A DNA stretch of 64,000 nt. It comes from Loxodes magnus (taxonomy: Eukaryota > Ciliophora > Karyorelictea > Loxodida > Loxodidae). The translations under genes and the position numbers were made by a program. The DNA lies in contig CAMPDV010001261.1 of the NCBI GenBank assembly GCA_946699065.1, positions 1 to 64,000 on the forward strand. The letters are read 5' to 3'. Shown piece by piece: positions 12,645 to 25,200 of the stretch. A model generated the notes under the pieces. That model had not been told where the DNA came from. It saw only the letters and a list, made by a program, of their open reading frames with translations, and did not search any database. How positions within the stretch are numbered: position 1 is the first letter of the stretch; every line of letters begins with the position of its first letter.

Positions 12645-15600
12645 GAGAACAGCTTATATTAAATGAATTAAATATTTGAAAATATAAGGCTAAATTTAAG
12701 ATATATTTGGATTAAAATGTATTCAAATAATTTTGCTTAAAATCATTTAAATTTATCTATCAAATTTAAATAGTTTATGTCTTATTTAAACTACTATATT
12801 CTTTCCTTATTTTTTTAAATATATCTATATCAAGTGAAAGGAGAATTCCCTTTCTTTTGTTTGTAAATCTACCAAAATAAAATAGTCTATTCTATCTTAG
12901 AAATTAGATAGTTAAATCAAATTTTATATAAAAGGATTTTAACTGAACTTGTATCAGTTCTTCGTTGCTTAAATGGCTTAATTTCATAATTTGTTCTGAT
13001 TAAACAGTAATCAGACAATGATTTCTTAGAAAAAGCTGTCTATAAGCCTAAAGTGATTATGAAAGCTAGCGGCAGGTAAAATTTAGGTATTAAATTATTT
13101 TATAATTTAATTTAATTTTAACGGAACTTTAAGAAGTTAACTACTTGATTTAATTAAAAAATCTAATACTTTAATTTAATTTAATTTGCTTTGTATTTTC
13201 AATCAATTTTAATGTAAGAAGCTTTATTTAATTTGTTTATATTTCTTTAATATTCCTTTAAATATATCCTTTTAAGTTTTCTTTATCGCTTTTGAAAATA
13301 GCTAAAAGGGTAGCTAGAAAGAAGAATTTCGCAGAGCAATCTTGATTTAAATTTCTTACTTAATTATGTTAAATCATATTAAAATATCATTATCTTTACT
13401 GTTTGAAAGATGAAAAATTAGATAAGAGTATGAGTTTAAACTCAAGAGTAAGCAAATGCTGAAATCATTTAAAATTAATATCTTTATAAAAATGTGTAAG
13501 TTTTAACTGGTTTAGCATTGCTTTTTACACATAAAATATATGAGTTCGAAACTCACTTAGAAAGTTATTTTAATTTATCAATAAAACTTAATAAGTTTAT
13601 ATAAAAAATCTAGATTATTCTCTATAGCCAATATGTTCATTTGATATAATCTCTTAACTCTTTTTTTTTCCTTTTAACTAACCCTTATGGATCTACTTGT
13701 TTTATATAGGTTTTTAATTAATCTTTTATAAATATCTATTGAAATATGGATTTATCTAACCTTAATCTGAAATTTAGCTTTTAATTAATTAATATTAACT
13801 AAAGTCTACTATTAGTAGTTATGGTTTTTAATTATAAGAAAATTATTTTATCTTAGATTTATAGTTACATTTGAGTAAGCATAGTTATTACTATTTTGGT
13901 ATCTATTTTTAAATTAAAATTATTAATGCCTAAAAGGATTTAAGATGTTTAAATTAAAAAAGGTATCTAACTTAGCCTAAGTAAATAGGCTAATTAGTTA
14001 ATAAAATGTATTACTACTTAATCATATGTCTGGCAATTTTATTAATTTTATACTATATTATTTTATTATCTTAAGAGTTTATTTCTTGCTTTAAAGTCAC
14101 TTCTAAGAAAAAGCTTAAAATTACTATAATATGGTAAAATATTAATTAGAGGGATTACATTAAAGCTAAGCATAACTAAATATAAGTTTATTTTAATGTA
14201 ATAGTTTAATAGTTAATAAATAAGCTTTTTATAAGCTTTACACTACAAGTTAGAAATATATATAGTTAACTATATAAAAAGGATATAAGGATTTGCTAGA
14301 AATATTAAAAAATTAATAATATACCTTCATATAACAATTTTAATATAGAACAATTAAGAATATTTTTAAATATAAGTCTAAATTTATTTTATAAATGATC
14401 TAAGTTCAAACAGAGTATAATCCTATCTATCAATTTCTTAATTTCATATTATTATATAAAATAAAAAGTTTTAACTTGCTTATTCTCTTAAGAAAAAACT
14501 AGCTTAGTTCATGAGTAAAAATAAAATAAAGACTTCTACTTTTAAATATTTAAAACATCTTAAATTTAAATTATTTGATTTATGAGTCAAAGAGGTAGAT
14601 AACTTTTATGAACTAGTTTCAAGATAAATAAATTTAAAATATTATGAATAAAATTTTAGCTTTTATTGTTTCTCTTTAATAAGATTAAATTAATAGTTTG
14701 ATATTAGTTATTTCTATAAGTAAATTACCAAAGAAAATTTAAATTTTAAAAATAAAAAGTTTATTTATCAAATAAGATGAAATAACTTCTATTACTATAT
14801 AAAAAACTTAATTAACAATAATTTAGAATTTATTAATACTAAAAAATCAAAGTATTACATAATTAGATAATCATAGTTGCTCCTCTTCATCATTTTAAAA
14901 TACAAAACTTAATAGATAAAATTAATTAGTTACAAGAAATTTAATTTATTTAGGATATAAAATCATAACCTATAATTATGGGAAAATATAAATTACTATT
15001 TAAAAGCTGCAACACATAGCTCTAATTAAAAGCTTTTTATTACAAAATGAAAAATTAGTTTTAAGATTTTTTCAATTTCTTCCTTAAAATATGAAAAATA
15101 AATAAATTTTGAAAGACTTTATAATTATTAATAAGCAAACAAAATTAATCCTTTGAGAAATTTTAGTTTTTAAAGTCAAATAAAATAAATGTTTATGTAT
15201 AGAAAAATTTAATTAAACAAACTAAAATAAAAAGATAAAAAGCACTATGTTTATTAATTAAATCCTTCTATTTATGTTTAGAAGTATAATTATCTATGTT
15301 TTTATTTTAATAATTTTATAATAATTCAATAGTGATTATGTTTATAAGTGCAAGTATTGATAATTAGATTTACTTCTTTAACACTTAATTTAATAAATGG
15401 TTTTACTATTTAATTCTTCGTTTAATAATATAAATAAAGAAGATTAATACTCTTTTAAAATTTGACTTAAAAAGCATACTTTTATAGCAATCAGTTACAA
15501 AAAATTACTTGTCTTAATAAACCTTAATAAATGAATAAAAGTACATAAGCAAAATAAACCAGAATAATGCTCTACTGTAATAAGCTTAAAATTATATTTA

Positions 15601-15800
15601 TAATATTAAAGTTTATTAATTTAGAGCTGTTTTAGTAATTTATTTATCTTTAATTATTCTCTTTCTCTAACTTATAATCTCCAAAATTTGGCATTAGGAG
15701 AATTACTAATAATGGTAATTAAATTCATTCTAAGCTATACCAAAGTTTAAAGAGAGTAAGGAGATTTAAAAGACTGAAAAAAATAAGAACTTAAACAAAA
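12645..15800. other. AT-rich stretch, no gene seen
   Basis: Composition is uniformly AT-rich with many short A/T runs. Because only TGA could stop a frame, open frames here carry no weight, and none shows protein-like composition. The one item picked out is the tRNA-like relic at 13491-13563. The same holds for the copy at about 40993-44150. Confidence 0.5.
13491..13563 (+). ncRNA. Decayed tRNA-like sequence
   Basis: An A-box-like AACTGGTTTAGC is followed about 30 nt later by a near-perfect T arm, TGAG-TTCGAAA-CTCA, containing a B-box-like GTTCGAAAC. Weak outer pairing TAAG/CTTA is possible. No clean anticodon stem is seen. This could be a tRNA pseudogene or a remnant of a tRNA-derived SINE. 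An identical copy lies at 41839-41911. Confidence 0.35.
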
Positions 15801-15828
15801 TTTATTTTAAATGTGATAAAAAGATAAT

Positions 15829-16190
15829 AAAAGGGAAGAGTTCGAAGAAGAAATTTAATTAGAGAATGGAATATAAAATGACGAAAATAATGAAGAAGAG
15901 GAAAATACTTGGTTTTATAATGTAATAAATGTTTTATAATAACTAAAGATTTTGATCTAAACTAAAATAATAAGAAACATTCTAAGAAGAATAAGAATCT
16001 TAGATGTCTTATTTTATGTTGGAATTGATATAAATACTGTTTTTTCAGTTCTTTAAGGATCTTCTATTTGAGTTATTGTTAATTTCTTCACTTTTTTCCA
16101 AACTTCATTATACTTAGTAAACAAATTTATATTAATGTCTGAAATATAAAATTTAGAGTTTGTTGCTTATAAAAAGTTAAAGAATATGGT
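15829..16190 (+). pseudogene. Fragment of a membrane protein gene
   Basis: In the Gln code the frame gives an acidic start (REEFEEEIQLENG), NDENNEEEENTWFYNV, a basic stretch and a hydrophobic segment (DVLFYVGIDINTVFSVLQG, then VIVNFFTFFQ). The layout resembles the acidic linker plus helices of the large cysteine-rich gene, but no start or extended homology is seen. A TGA at 16069-16071 sits where the second copy has TGG (44416-44418). It is probably a partial gene, and the family is not recognised. Confidence 0.4.
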
Positions 16191-16795
16191 TCCTTAAGGA
16201 AAATATAAAAAATGGTAGCTTTGAAGGAAATGTTTTATGATATAAGCTAAACAATTTAATAAAATATTTAGATTCTAAAAATTGTAATAAATTAAATAAA
16301 AGAAAACTCTAAAACTATTTAATAAATAACTAGATAATATTAATTAAATAGCTTTTTAATCTTAAAAAATAATATAATTTATATTTCTTCAAACATAAAC
16401 TTGCTATACTTTACTTTTAGATTAATAAAGATTATTTAAAATTATAAGAAAATAAAATTATATTTATATATAAAATGAGATTTCTTTATATAAGCAACTT
16501 ATATATAAAATAGCTAGACAAATAATTATAATTTTATTTAAATTACTATTTGTATATTTATATAATAAAATAATAAATATAATATTATATGTATTTAAAT
16601 ATTGCTAGGATTTATAAAATTTTAAACTAAAAAGAATATAAATAGATAATTTAATTCAAATTAATAGCAAACATTTACAAAAAGGATTTTATTACAATTA
16701 TTTTAATCTAATAATAGAAATAATTGTTAATTTATTATGCTTAAATAGCAAATATAATTTAATAGCTATTTTAGAATTATAAATAGCCTATTTCT

Positions 16796-16935
16796 TAGGA
16801 TTTTCTTCAGAGGTGGGAGATTTATCCCGATGGGTGATCTTTTTGGTACTCTTTTCCTAGTCCTAGCCTTTCTAGGAAGTCGTTACTTCTTGCTTTTTTG
16901 GAACTTCGAAGAATCTGGTTTGAATTCTGACATCT
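16796..16935. other. GC-richer island at the truncated end of copy A
   Basis: The island starts where homology to copy B ends. It contains a small hairpin CCTAG/CTAGG around CCTTT and a GGTTTGAATTC that resembles a weak B box. No protein-like frame or known RNA is recognised. From about 16935 to 18120 the sequence is AT-rich with nothing supportable. Confidence 0.35.
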
Positions 16936-18121
16936 ACTTATATTTTTTAAATATTTAATTTATAAATAAATTTTAATTATTTCTAATTTAATATATCACT
17001 TGTTTTATTACTTAAGATTAAATTAATTTTTAATAATCTATAAACTCTATTAATCTAATAAAACTCTTCTTTAATCATAATTTAAATATAATCTTATTCT
17101 TATAATACCTTATAAAGTTTTGCACTTTAAATTAAAATTTTAAAATACATAATCACTCATTTGCATCCACTTTCAATACAAAAATTAAAAAAATGTATAG
17201 TTTTATATTATATTATAGTTAAACTTATTTTAATAATTTATTATAGTTTTATTAGTTATAGTAATTTTAATTAAAAATTGTTTATTTTAATAAGGAATAT
17301 TTATGAATAAAATAAATATAATTAATAATTTTTAATATCTCTATTATTTAAATAATATAATTAAAAGCTTAATTTTTATTATAAATATTTAAACTTATAT
17401 TATTTATCAATTCTCTTTTCCAGATACATTTGAAGTATAATTAATTGTTTTATTTTTTAATATTCTATTTATTAAGTTCACTTTTTTGTTTTTATAATAT
17501 TAGATACAATTTTTAGTAATTTTTTTATAGAAAAATTAAAATTTTATAAATCTCAGTATAAGATAATAAACATATTATAAAAATTTAAAATTAACAAATC
17601 TATTTTTTAATTATCCTTTGTAAAATAATTGTATTGTTAAAGCTACTTTCTAACTAAAATTAAATTTAATTTGATTATAAATTATTTAAATCTTTCAATA
17701 TAATAATTTATTTTTATCCTAGTTTTACTAGAAATTTTATAATAAATTACGTTTATTCTTTAAATTTAATTATATTGAAAAATTTTAAACGATAAATAAA
17801 TAAAAGAAATTAAGTTTAAGTTTTTATTAAACTTATTTCCTTATAAAACATAATTTACTAGCAACTTCGTAATTTTATGATTTATACATTAAATTTGATG
17901 CTAAAATTAAGATAAAAATTTAATAATTTGTTTATTTTTATTATCCATTTAACAAAATATTTTATCTAATTAAAGTTTTTAAGATTATTGATTAAATTAT
18001 AAATTTAAATTTTAAATTTTATTATGTTTAATGTTATTAAAATTTAGATTATTTATAATAATATTTATTTATTTTATTACTTTTATATATTCAGATATAA
18101 ATTATAAACTCTATAATTTAC

Positions 18122-18372
18122 ATTTTTCGGCATCAGATGTAGAGCTTCGTCTAAGTCTAGATACAGAACACTAGAGAGCAGTATTCTAATTCAAAGTAAA
18201 ATTAAATTATCCGGTTAACAATCAGTAGAGGCTTGACAACAGACACTCCATAACTATGGAGCTCCCTGACTGCAGATATTCAAATATCAACTGCCTATTC
18301 CCACACATGCCATCGGTAATTGTTAGTACTTAAAGATCGTTTATTAGGAGTTATGGCTGAGCTTCCAATCAA
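18122..18372. other. GC-rich foldable island, related to 1-236
   Basis: The island contains GGCTTGA, then the hairpin CCATA/TATGG (18248-18252 with 18255-18259), then GAGCTCCCTG, then the hairpin GATAT/ATATC (18275-18279 with 18284-18288) followed by an AA bulge and CTGC pairing back to GCAG. The order matches 1-236, while stem bases differ in a pairing-preserving way. This is better explained by conserved structure than by chance. It could be an RNA gene or a foldable mobile-element end. Confidence 0.5.
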
Positions 18373-18589
18373 AATAGATCAAATAATTTTAGTTTAATAA
18401 ATAAATTAAGATAGCTTGATTATTTAATTTTGATATATAATTTCCCCTTTTATGATTTCAATTTTATATTTAAATATTATTATTTGAGAAAAAACTTCTT
18501 ATTATAATAAAATAAAATAAAAATACATTCCTTTTTGTATAAATTTATAAAAAGTCAAGAGAATTTAAGTTATTTACATTTTATTTTCT

Positions 18590-19130
18590 AATTTTTTGTT
18601 TAAATTTATGGTTTTTATTCTCAATCTTATTAATTCTCTTCAAATTCTTTACTCCTCTTATTTTTTAATTTTTTAAGTCAAATCCTCATTTTACTAAATA
18701 CTGGAAAGAATTGCATTATCATTATCTCTTTAATTTTTATTTATACTTTGATTTTGGAAGAATAAGATTCACAATTTTTTCTACTCTCCAGTCACCTCAT
18801 CCATTTAAATTTCTATTAAATTGTTTTCTGGATTTTTTATGATATTAGTATTATTTATTTCAATAATATTTGGAACTTCCTCAGAATAGTTTGATTAGAA
18901 CTAGCACCACAGCAGTTATTGTGATAAGACTTTATTTAAAAAAATTTACTTTCACAAGTAAGTTAAATTAAATTAAATCGCTCAATTTAGGATATGAACT
19001 CTCTTATTCTCTTGTAAATTACCTTATTCTTCTTGTTAAAAAGATTCTTCACTTTGTTTAAATTTTTTCACATTTCTGAAGTGCTTTCTTAGTTTCCTTT
19101 TTGTCATTTTCATTGATATGATGACAAGAT
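18590..19130 (-). CDS. Hypothetical protein fragment, Asn/Glu/Gln-rich
   Basis: On the minus strand in the Gln code the sequence reads HHINENDKKETKKALQKCEK. After a change of frame that may be a small intron, it reads NYSEEVPNIIEINNTNII, NPENNLIEIQMDEVTGEQ and a Lys/Gln-rich end. The composition is that of a hydrophilic ciliate protein, and a GT at the end of the first piece could be a splice site. No domain is recognised, and both ends are uncertain. Confidence 0.4.
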
Positions 19131-19443
19131 TCAAGATTATTTATTTATTATTGATATACATTATCCTTTCTTTTATAATTTTTTGATACTTTCTTATTTC
19201 GCTATTCTGAAATTTAAATTTGCAAAATGTTTTATTAAATCATATTAAAAACAATTGTTTACTATTAATTTATATTTATATTTGTGAATTTCTTATTCTT
19301 TTTTTATTAAAGCATTATAATTTATTTTTCAATATTAATAAAATTCCTTAATCTTAAAATATCTCATATAAATATAATTTTGCTTGCTAATAAATTAAAA
19401 ATTTGTTCACTATCTTTTATTAAAGATAAAAAGTATAATTATA

Positions 19444-19746
19444 ATTAAATATATAGATTAAATCCAAGCTATTATTTTGTTTAATTGTGTCCTTTGGAAT
19501 GTTTCGCAAGATAATACGTCTATTTAATTATTCTGGAAAGATGAGATTTCTGATAAGGATTGCTGGAGAATAATCTTTCCCACTGTCTACAATGAATTGC
19601 TGAGTCGATTATAGCTTAGTGTTGCCAATAGATTTGGCGATGAAGATCAATCCTCAAACTTGTAATATTGTGGTTTGTATTTACTGATTTCTGAAATGCA
19701 AAATTTTGAGCTCTTAAACAATCCAAATTTTATATCATAATCTTGA
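19444..19746 (+). CDS. Hypothetical protein, C-terminal part
   Basis: The frame, open in the Gln code, gives FNCVLWNVSQDNTSIQLFWK, DEISDKDCWRIIFPTVYNEL, then LSRLQLSVANRFGDEDQSS and NLQYCGLYLLISEMQNFELL before TGA at 19744-19746. Local GC content is higher than the surroundings, as expected for coding DNA, and three Trp codons are TGG. The start lies upstream and is not identified. No family is recognised. The tRNA gene follows 165 bp downstream on the same strand. Confidence 0.55.
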
Positions 19747-19911
19747 AAATTTTAAAAGCATAATTATACTATTTTTTAATTAAGTAAAAATTTTTAAGAG
19801 TAAGATTATATTTATAATAATAATGCAAAAACTAAAAGAGAATTAAATTTAAAGCAATTATTATTTGAGTAATCAGCAATTTATAATATTATTGAATTAA
19901 TATAAATAAAA

Positions 19912-19985
19912 AATCGCATAGCTCAGCTGGTTAGAGCGCTGTGCTAATAACGCAGAGGTCGTGAGTTCGAGACTCACTGTGACCA
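19912..19985 (+). tRNA. tRNA-Ile (anticodon AAU)
   Basis: The cloverleaf is complete. The D arm is GCTC/GAGC with an AGCTGGTTA loop (19921-19937). The anticodon stem CTGTG/CGCAG holds a CTAATAA loop with anticodon AAT (19946-19948). The T arm is GTGAG-TTCGAGA-CTCAC (19961-19977). The acceptor 3' strand is TGTGACC plus discriminator A. A pol III terminator TTTTT follows at 19986-19990. The 5' acceptor strand reads AATCGCA, so the first two pairs are A-C mismatches. The gene may be non-functional or need editing. No intron and no encoded CCA beyond the acceptor. Confidence 0.85.
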
Positions 19986-19999
19986 TTTTTATAAGAAAA

Positions 20000-20985
20000 A
20001 CAAAAATTTTAAATATTTGATTACTATACCTAAATAGCCTTTAGTTACAATTTAATAATAATCTATTAAGCTTATATCTAAATAGATTATATAAATTATA
20101 GATCTTAGTTCAAATTATTCATCTAAGGCATGTTGTAGCTTCATTTTTATGAAATTTTAAATTTTTTAAAGTTTTTATTGATATTTTAATAACTCAAAAT
20201 TAAAGTTGTATACACTGTTAAAAGAATGTGATTTTATAAAATAATTATATTTATAGTTAATATCATACTCTCAATTATTAATAAAAAACAGCCAAATATG
20301 ATTAAATAAAATAGAACTTTTCTTTAAATTTATATTTAAGAAAGATTTTAGATGAAGAACTTGCTCTTATAATAAATATTCTAGTAATAATTTCATATCA
20401 TCAAGTCTAAAACTCCACCTATTTATATAATTTTTAGCTAATTACTATTGATTTTACTTAATCAAGGAGATATAAAGAAATAAAATTTTATTATAAAGGT
20501 AAGAAGAAATTTATGTTTCAAAGGTTATTTAAAATCAAATCCTTTATGATAAATCAAAAATATAGAGACGAGTAAAATATTATTTCATTTAAATTTATAA
20601 AAATGATAGAATTAAAATCCTAATGCATTTGGAAATTTTCAGAGTTGTAAAAATAATTAGCTGATAAGATAATAAATAAATAGCTTTAAAGATAAGTAAT
20701 TTGTTGATTATTTGAAATTAATTTCTCTTCAACGTCCTTTATTTATTTTAATTTTTAGCTTTCATAATTTCTTTATATGAAAAAGGATAATATATAAAAT
20801 ATATATAGCAGGCTATAATTTTTTTAATTTTGTAGTGTTTTTATAATTTAGTAAATGCGTTATTCCATATTTTAATAATAATAATATATCTAACCTTAGA
20901 TTTTATAGTAGGCTTAATAGGAAAGAGACTTAAAAAAGATAAAATAATAAAGCTTAGAAATGAATATCTGCATTATAGATATTTG
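20000..20985. other. AT-rich stretch, no gene seen
   Basis: No frame with protein-like composition, RNA fold or repeat could be supported between the tRNA and the membrane-protein fragment. Confidence 0.45.
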
Positions 20986-20989
20986 ATAT

Positions 20990-21900
20990 CTATTTATCTA
21001 GCTTTCTCTCTTTAATTAAATTACTTCATCATACTTTAAGTTTTTAACTGAAACTTCAAGACATTTTATACAGGATTAAATTCTACTTTGGCATGGATTG
21101 GATTGGTAAGTTTTAACATTATAGATTCTATAAATTTGAATAATTTTCCATTCCTTAAAAATAACTTTAAAAGTAAATAAATTATAAAACAAAGAGAGTA
21201 ATGACTAGATATAGAACTAAAGCTAAATTAAACTATTAAAATTAAAATATTTTACTCTATTTGATGAGTTGAAAACTAATCACTTGAGTGCTTTACTGTT
21301 TTATCCTTTATTTCTGATAAGAAGATTTCTACTTGCAATAGCGTTAATAGGACTATGTAAATATCCTTTAGCTTAGACAATTATATGCATAATACTAAAT
21401 GTTTAATAAGTAACTTATCTAATAAACTATAAGCCTTTCTAGAGAAAAGCTATCAACATTACTCATATAGTTCTAGAAGTTTGATTTACAACTCTTCATA
21501 CTTTCAACTTCTACTTCTATATGTTAAACGATGAAAAATTGATAAGAAGATTGGATTCTATTAATTCGGAGAGATCAAAGCTAATTGGTTCAGTAATGGT
21601 AATTCTTTCAAACGCTGTGACTCTCCTAGGAATAATAATTTGTCTTTATTATTTAATCAAGGATATAATAAACAAAACAAAAGCTAAGAAATAAGAACAA
21701 AACAGAATAAACAGTAATACAACAGACGCACAAATATTACCCTTAGAAGAAATAAACAAAAGTTAGTTTTCTATAGTGTAAGATAGTTTTAGGAATTAGA
21801 ATTTAAGGGATCAAAATTCAACTTTAAGAGATGTTCCTTTATTTATAATAAGAAAGAAGATTAAATTGAGCAGTTTCCCACGGTAAGTTTTAAGATTAAA
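20990..21900 (+). pseudogene. C-terminal part of a cysteine-rich membrane protein paralogue
   Basis: LFDELKTN matches LFCELKQN, and NYKPFQRKAINITHIVLEV aligns without gaps to KYRPLQDKLIFMITLINEL of the gene at 7726-12644. In that alignment the next codon is TGA here and TGG there. Two to three hydrophobic helices follow (GSVMVILSNAVTLLGIIICL), then a hydrophilic tail (DAQILPLEEINKSQFSIVQD). The upstream piece (STLAWIGLVSFNIIDSINL) continues the similarity with one frame change. No cysteine-rich repeats precede it, so this is a fragment or a gene whose other exons were not found. Confidence 0.6.
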
Positions 21901-22155
21901 AATAAATACGAAATTTAAGTAACTTAAATCCTTAAAGTAAGCGTTGAAAGGCGGAGAAAAATAAAATATAAAAAGATTAAAAAATAGAAAAAAGAGACAG
22001 AGAATTTGATTGAAAAATAATAAAAAGATAGAAATCTCATTAAAACTTTAGCATGCTTTTAAGAATTTAAATCTTAAATTAAAATTTTAATTTTAAGCTC
22101 TAAATAATAAATTTAAAGAATAAAAGATATAAATTAAAAGTTTCGTCAAATAATT

Positions 22156-22252
22156 GCAATTTTCATTTTCTAAAATAAATCCTTATTCGCATTCACTACA
22201 AATTTCATAATTTTTATTGCATTATCCCACACAAATATTTTTTAAATTTAGG
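22156..22252 (-). repeat. Short inverted fragment of the cysteine-rich gene
   Basis: The reverse complement matches about 11036-11133 of the large gene nearly exactly, including the codons for NICVGQCNKNYEICSECEQG and the flanking AAATTTAAAAAATAT. It is on the opposite strand and surrounded by unrelated AT-rich DNA. About 97 bp were therefore copied or moved away from the parent gene. Confidence 0.7.
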
Positions 22253-22259
22253 AAAGGTA

Positions 22260-25200
22260 AAAAATAATAATAGCAGGCTTATTACATCTTGCAAAATTTA
22301 TATAAAATATAATAAATAGCTTATTTCATTTAAGATTCATTCTTCTTCAAATTTATAAATGAGAAAGGTTATCAATATAAATAATATTTGCTTAATAAAA
22401 TAAAGAGGTAACTATAATTAAAATTTATTATGAAGAAAGCCAATTTAACCCATTAAATAATAATTAACTCTTAAAGAAAAAATAATTTAAAGGAATTAAT
22501 TACATTAGAGTAAGTGATGTATGTAAAGAAATAAAGCTTAGTGTAGGTTATCAAATTTAAATATTTTTGTATAATTAATAAATATTTTTATTTCTTAAGA
22601 AAAACTTAATTATTTTTAAAGGAAGGCAATAAAGAATTTAATTATCTTCATTTTTATAGTCAATGCTTATATACTTAAAATTTGAATTAATTTTAAAGTT
22701 ATCGGCTCAAATTTTTATTATACAAATAAAAATCGAACTTTAAGTCAGTCTTTAGTTTTATGAGATCATAGTTACTTTATAATAAAATAAGAGTGCACTA
22801 AAATAATAAAATGCTAGTTAATATCTTATTTCTTTAAATAATTTTAAAAATATAATGAGAACTTTGCTTAAACCAGTTTGCAATAGAAGCTCTAATGCTT
22901 TAAATATATTTAAATAAATTAGAATTTAATTTAGATTATTTTTCTCTTAAATTTAGTTAAGCTAAATAACTTTTAAAATACTCTAAAATTTTTATTATGT
23001 AAAAAATAAGCTTAGTATGAATTATATTTTATAGGTAGATTGATAAACTAATATAAATATTTTTAATGATTGAAAGATAAGTTTGAATAACAATTTTGCA
23101 AAAGTAATCAAACAAATAAATGTTTAATAGAGATAAAAATAAAAAATAGTATGAGGTTGTATCTTGCCTTATTACTATTAATTAGTAAATAGCTTTTAAG
23201 AATTTTATAATTTAAATAATTTCTAAGTTTATATGAATTTGAAACAATAAATCTAAATTAAAGTTATTAGTAAGCAAATAGATTTATAAAATAGAATGCT
23301 TTTAAAGTATATAAGGTTATAAAAGGAAAAAAGAAAAAGTGGTTAAGAAATTTAAGTTATTTGAGAGAGGTAAATCTTTTAAATTTTATTTGTATAACTA
23401 AAAATAATTATAGTAGACAAAGAAATTAATTTCACTTTTATCATTAGCAATTTTTTTTAAATAATTAATTTAGAATTTCTATCCAAAAAGAACAATTTTA
23501 AATATGCCTATAAACTTTTATCATATCTTTAAAGATAGAATATTATGAGCTAAATTCTTTATTACATTTTCTTTTTTATTAATATTCAATTATTCTAAAA
23601 AGATTTATATATCTCTCTAATCAAAATTAATTGAGATTTCTTAGAAAATCCTAAGAAGCAATCTTTAATTAGTTAGTTTGCATTTCAAATACAATTTTTA
23701 ATTTTAAAATTTTCTTTAGGATTTTAAATTTCATTTTTGTATCTTTCTTGATAAAGTGTAAAAGATATAAAATTCTATTATCTAAATTTATAAAATTTCA
23801 TAGATTAAAGCTTAAATAATTCTACCTAACTAAAAAATAATTAAAAAAGATATAATTGAAAATTAGGTTAAAATAGCATCTTTCTAATTAAAGGTTAGAT
23901 AAAGTATTTTTAATTTAATATAATTTGATCCTGACAACTAAATTTTTATCTTAGGATATCTAGTTAATAAAACAGCAAAAATTGCAGGAGATCCTTATAT
24001 GTTAAATTTAATTATAGCATACATATTTACTAAAGAAGCAAAGGAAATAAGAAATTAAGCAAAAAAGATCTAATTAACTAGAAATAATAAATATATCATA
24101 GAAATGTATTTGGAATTTATTAATTTATAATTAAAGAAATTTAATTATTATTTTATATTAATTTTAATATTTTAATGCTTATTTAGTTAGTCTTTTTAAC
24201 TATTATATTCATTCTTTTAATTTTTATTTATCAAATCTTGCTGCTTTTACAAGTTAAATTTATAGAGCATTATATCTAGTCACATTAAATAAGTAAAATT
24301 ATTTAAAATTTTTTTAATTTAATTGAAATAAAAGGCTTCAATCTAAAGCTTCAAATAAATACATAGTGCTAAGAAATAATTATATAATGAGAAGTTCCTA
24401 AAAGATAGTAAATAAATTTTAGTTAAAGGCAATCGAAGCTTTTTTATAAATAAATATCAATAGCTGTAAGACTTGCATAAAAAATAAAGAGACTTACCTA
24501 ATTAAAAACATCATTAAAATTAACTTAATAGCCTTATCAATTTTTTATCTAGTAACTACAAGAGAAAAATTATAAATAAAATAAGTTAATGCAAAAAAGA
24601 AGTTCTATCTATAAATAATATGATTAAATTCGATTTAAAGTACTTATTTCAAATTTATTGCAATAATATACAATTAGATGAAATAGATATTTAATTTATT
24701 TCAGAAGAATAACCTAGTTAAGAGTAAAGGTATAATTATAAATAAGGAATTATATAATTAAGTTTTCAAAATCTATATTGTTAGCATGCTTTAATATCAA
24801 TAAGCTTTTTTCTTAATTTTATAACTTGATTTTTATAATATCACTTATTTTATTTAGAATTATTAATCTCTATTACAAAACACTATTTAAAAGATAAAAT
24901 TTAATTTTTTGATAAATTGAAAAAATTAAAAACTTAAAAAATTTATTTTTATTCTACTTTTTTGTTCTTTTTTATAAACAAATTAATAAAATGCTTAAGA
25001 CTTTCCTTAAAAATTAAATAAAAAAACAAGTAATTTAGATTTAAATAATTATTTCTTATTTATAAACTGGAGATGCTTTATTATTTGAAATAATTGAATT
25101 TGTTAATTATTAATATATTTATATTATGAAAGATATTAAATTTTTTTAAGTTTTAAATTTAGTTTATTTCTTAGAGTAAGTTGTAATTATAAATGCAAAT

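Larger units (their letters stand above)
249..16787. repeat. Copy A of a ~16.5 kb duplicated segment (end-truncated)
   Basis: This segment matches 28597-49189 almost base for base over most of its length (offset near 28350), apart from the LINE found only in the second copy. Copy A lacks both 33-bp terminal inverted repeats. On the left the homology stops near 249, against the island 1-236. On the right it stops near 16787, where an unrelated GC-rich island begins. Divergence is concentrated at about 7530-8060 and beyond about 16010. Copy A also has about 69 bp near 16535-16603 that copy B lacks. Contents: a hairpin, a conserved GC island, a gene relic, the large cysteine-rich gene, a tRNA-like relic and a small membrane-protein fragment. 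Confidence 0.9.
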
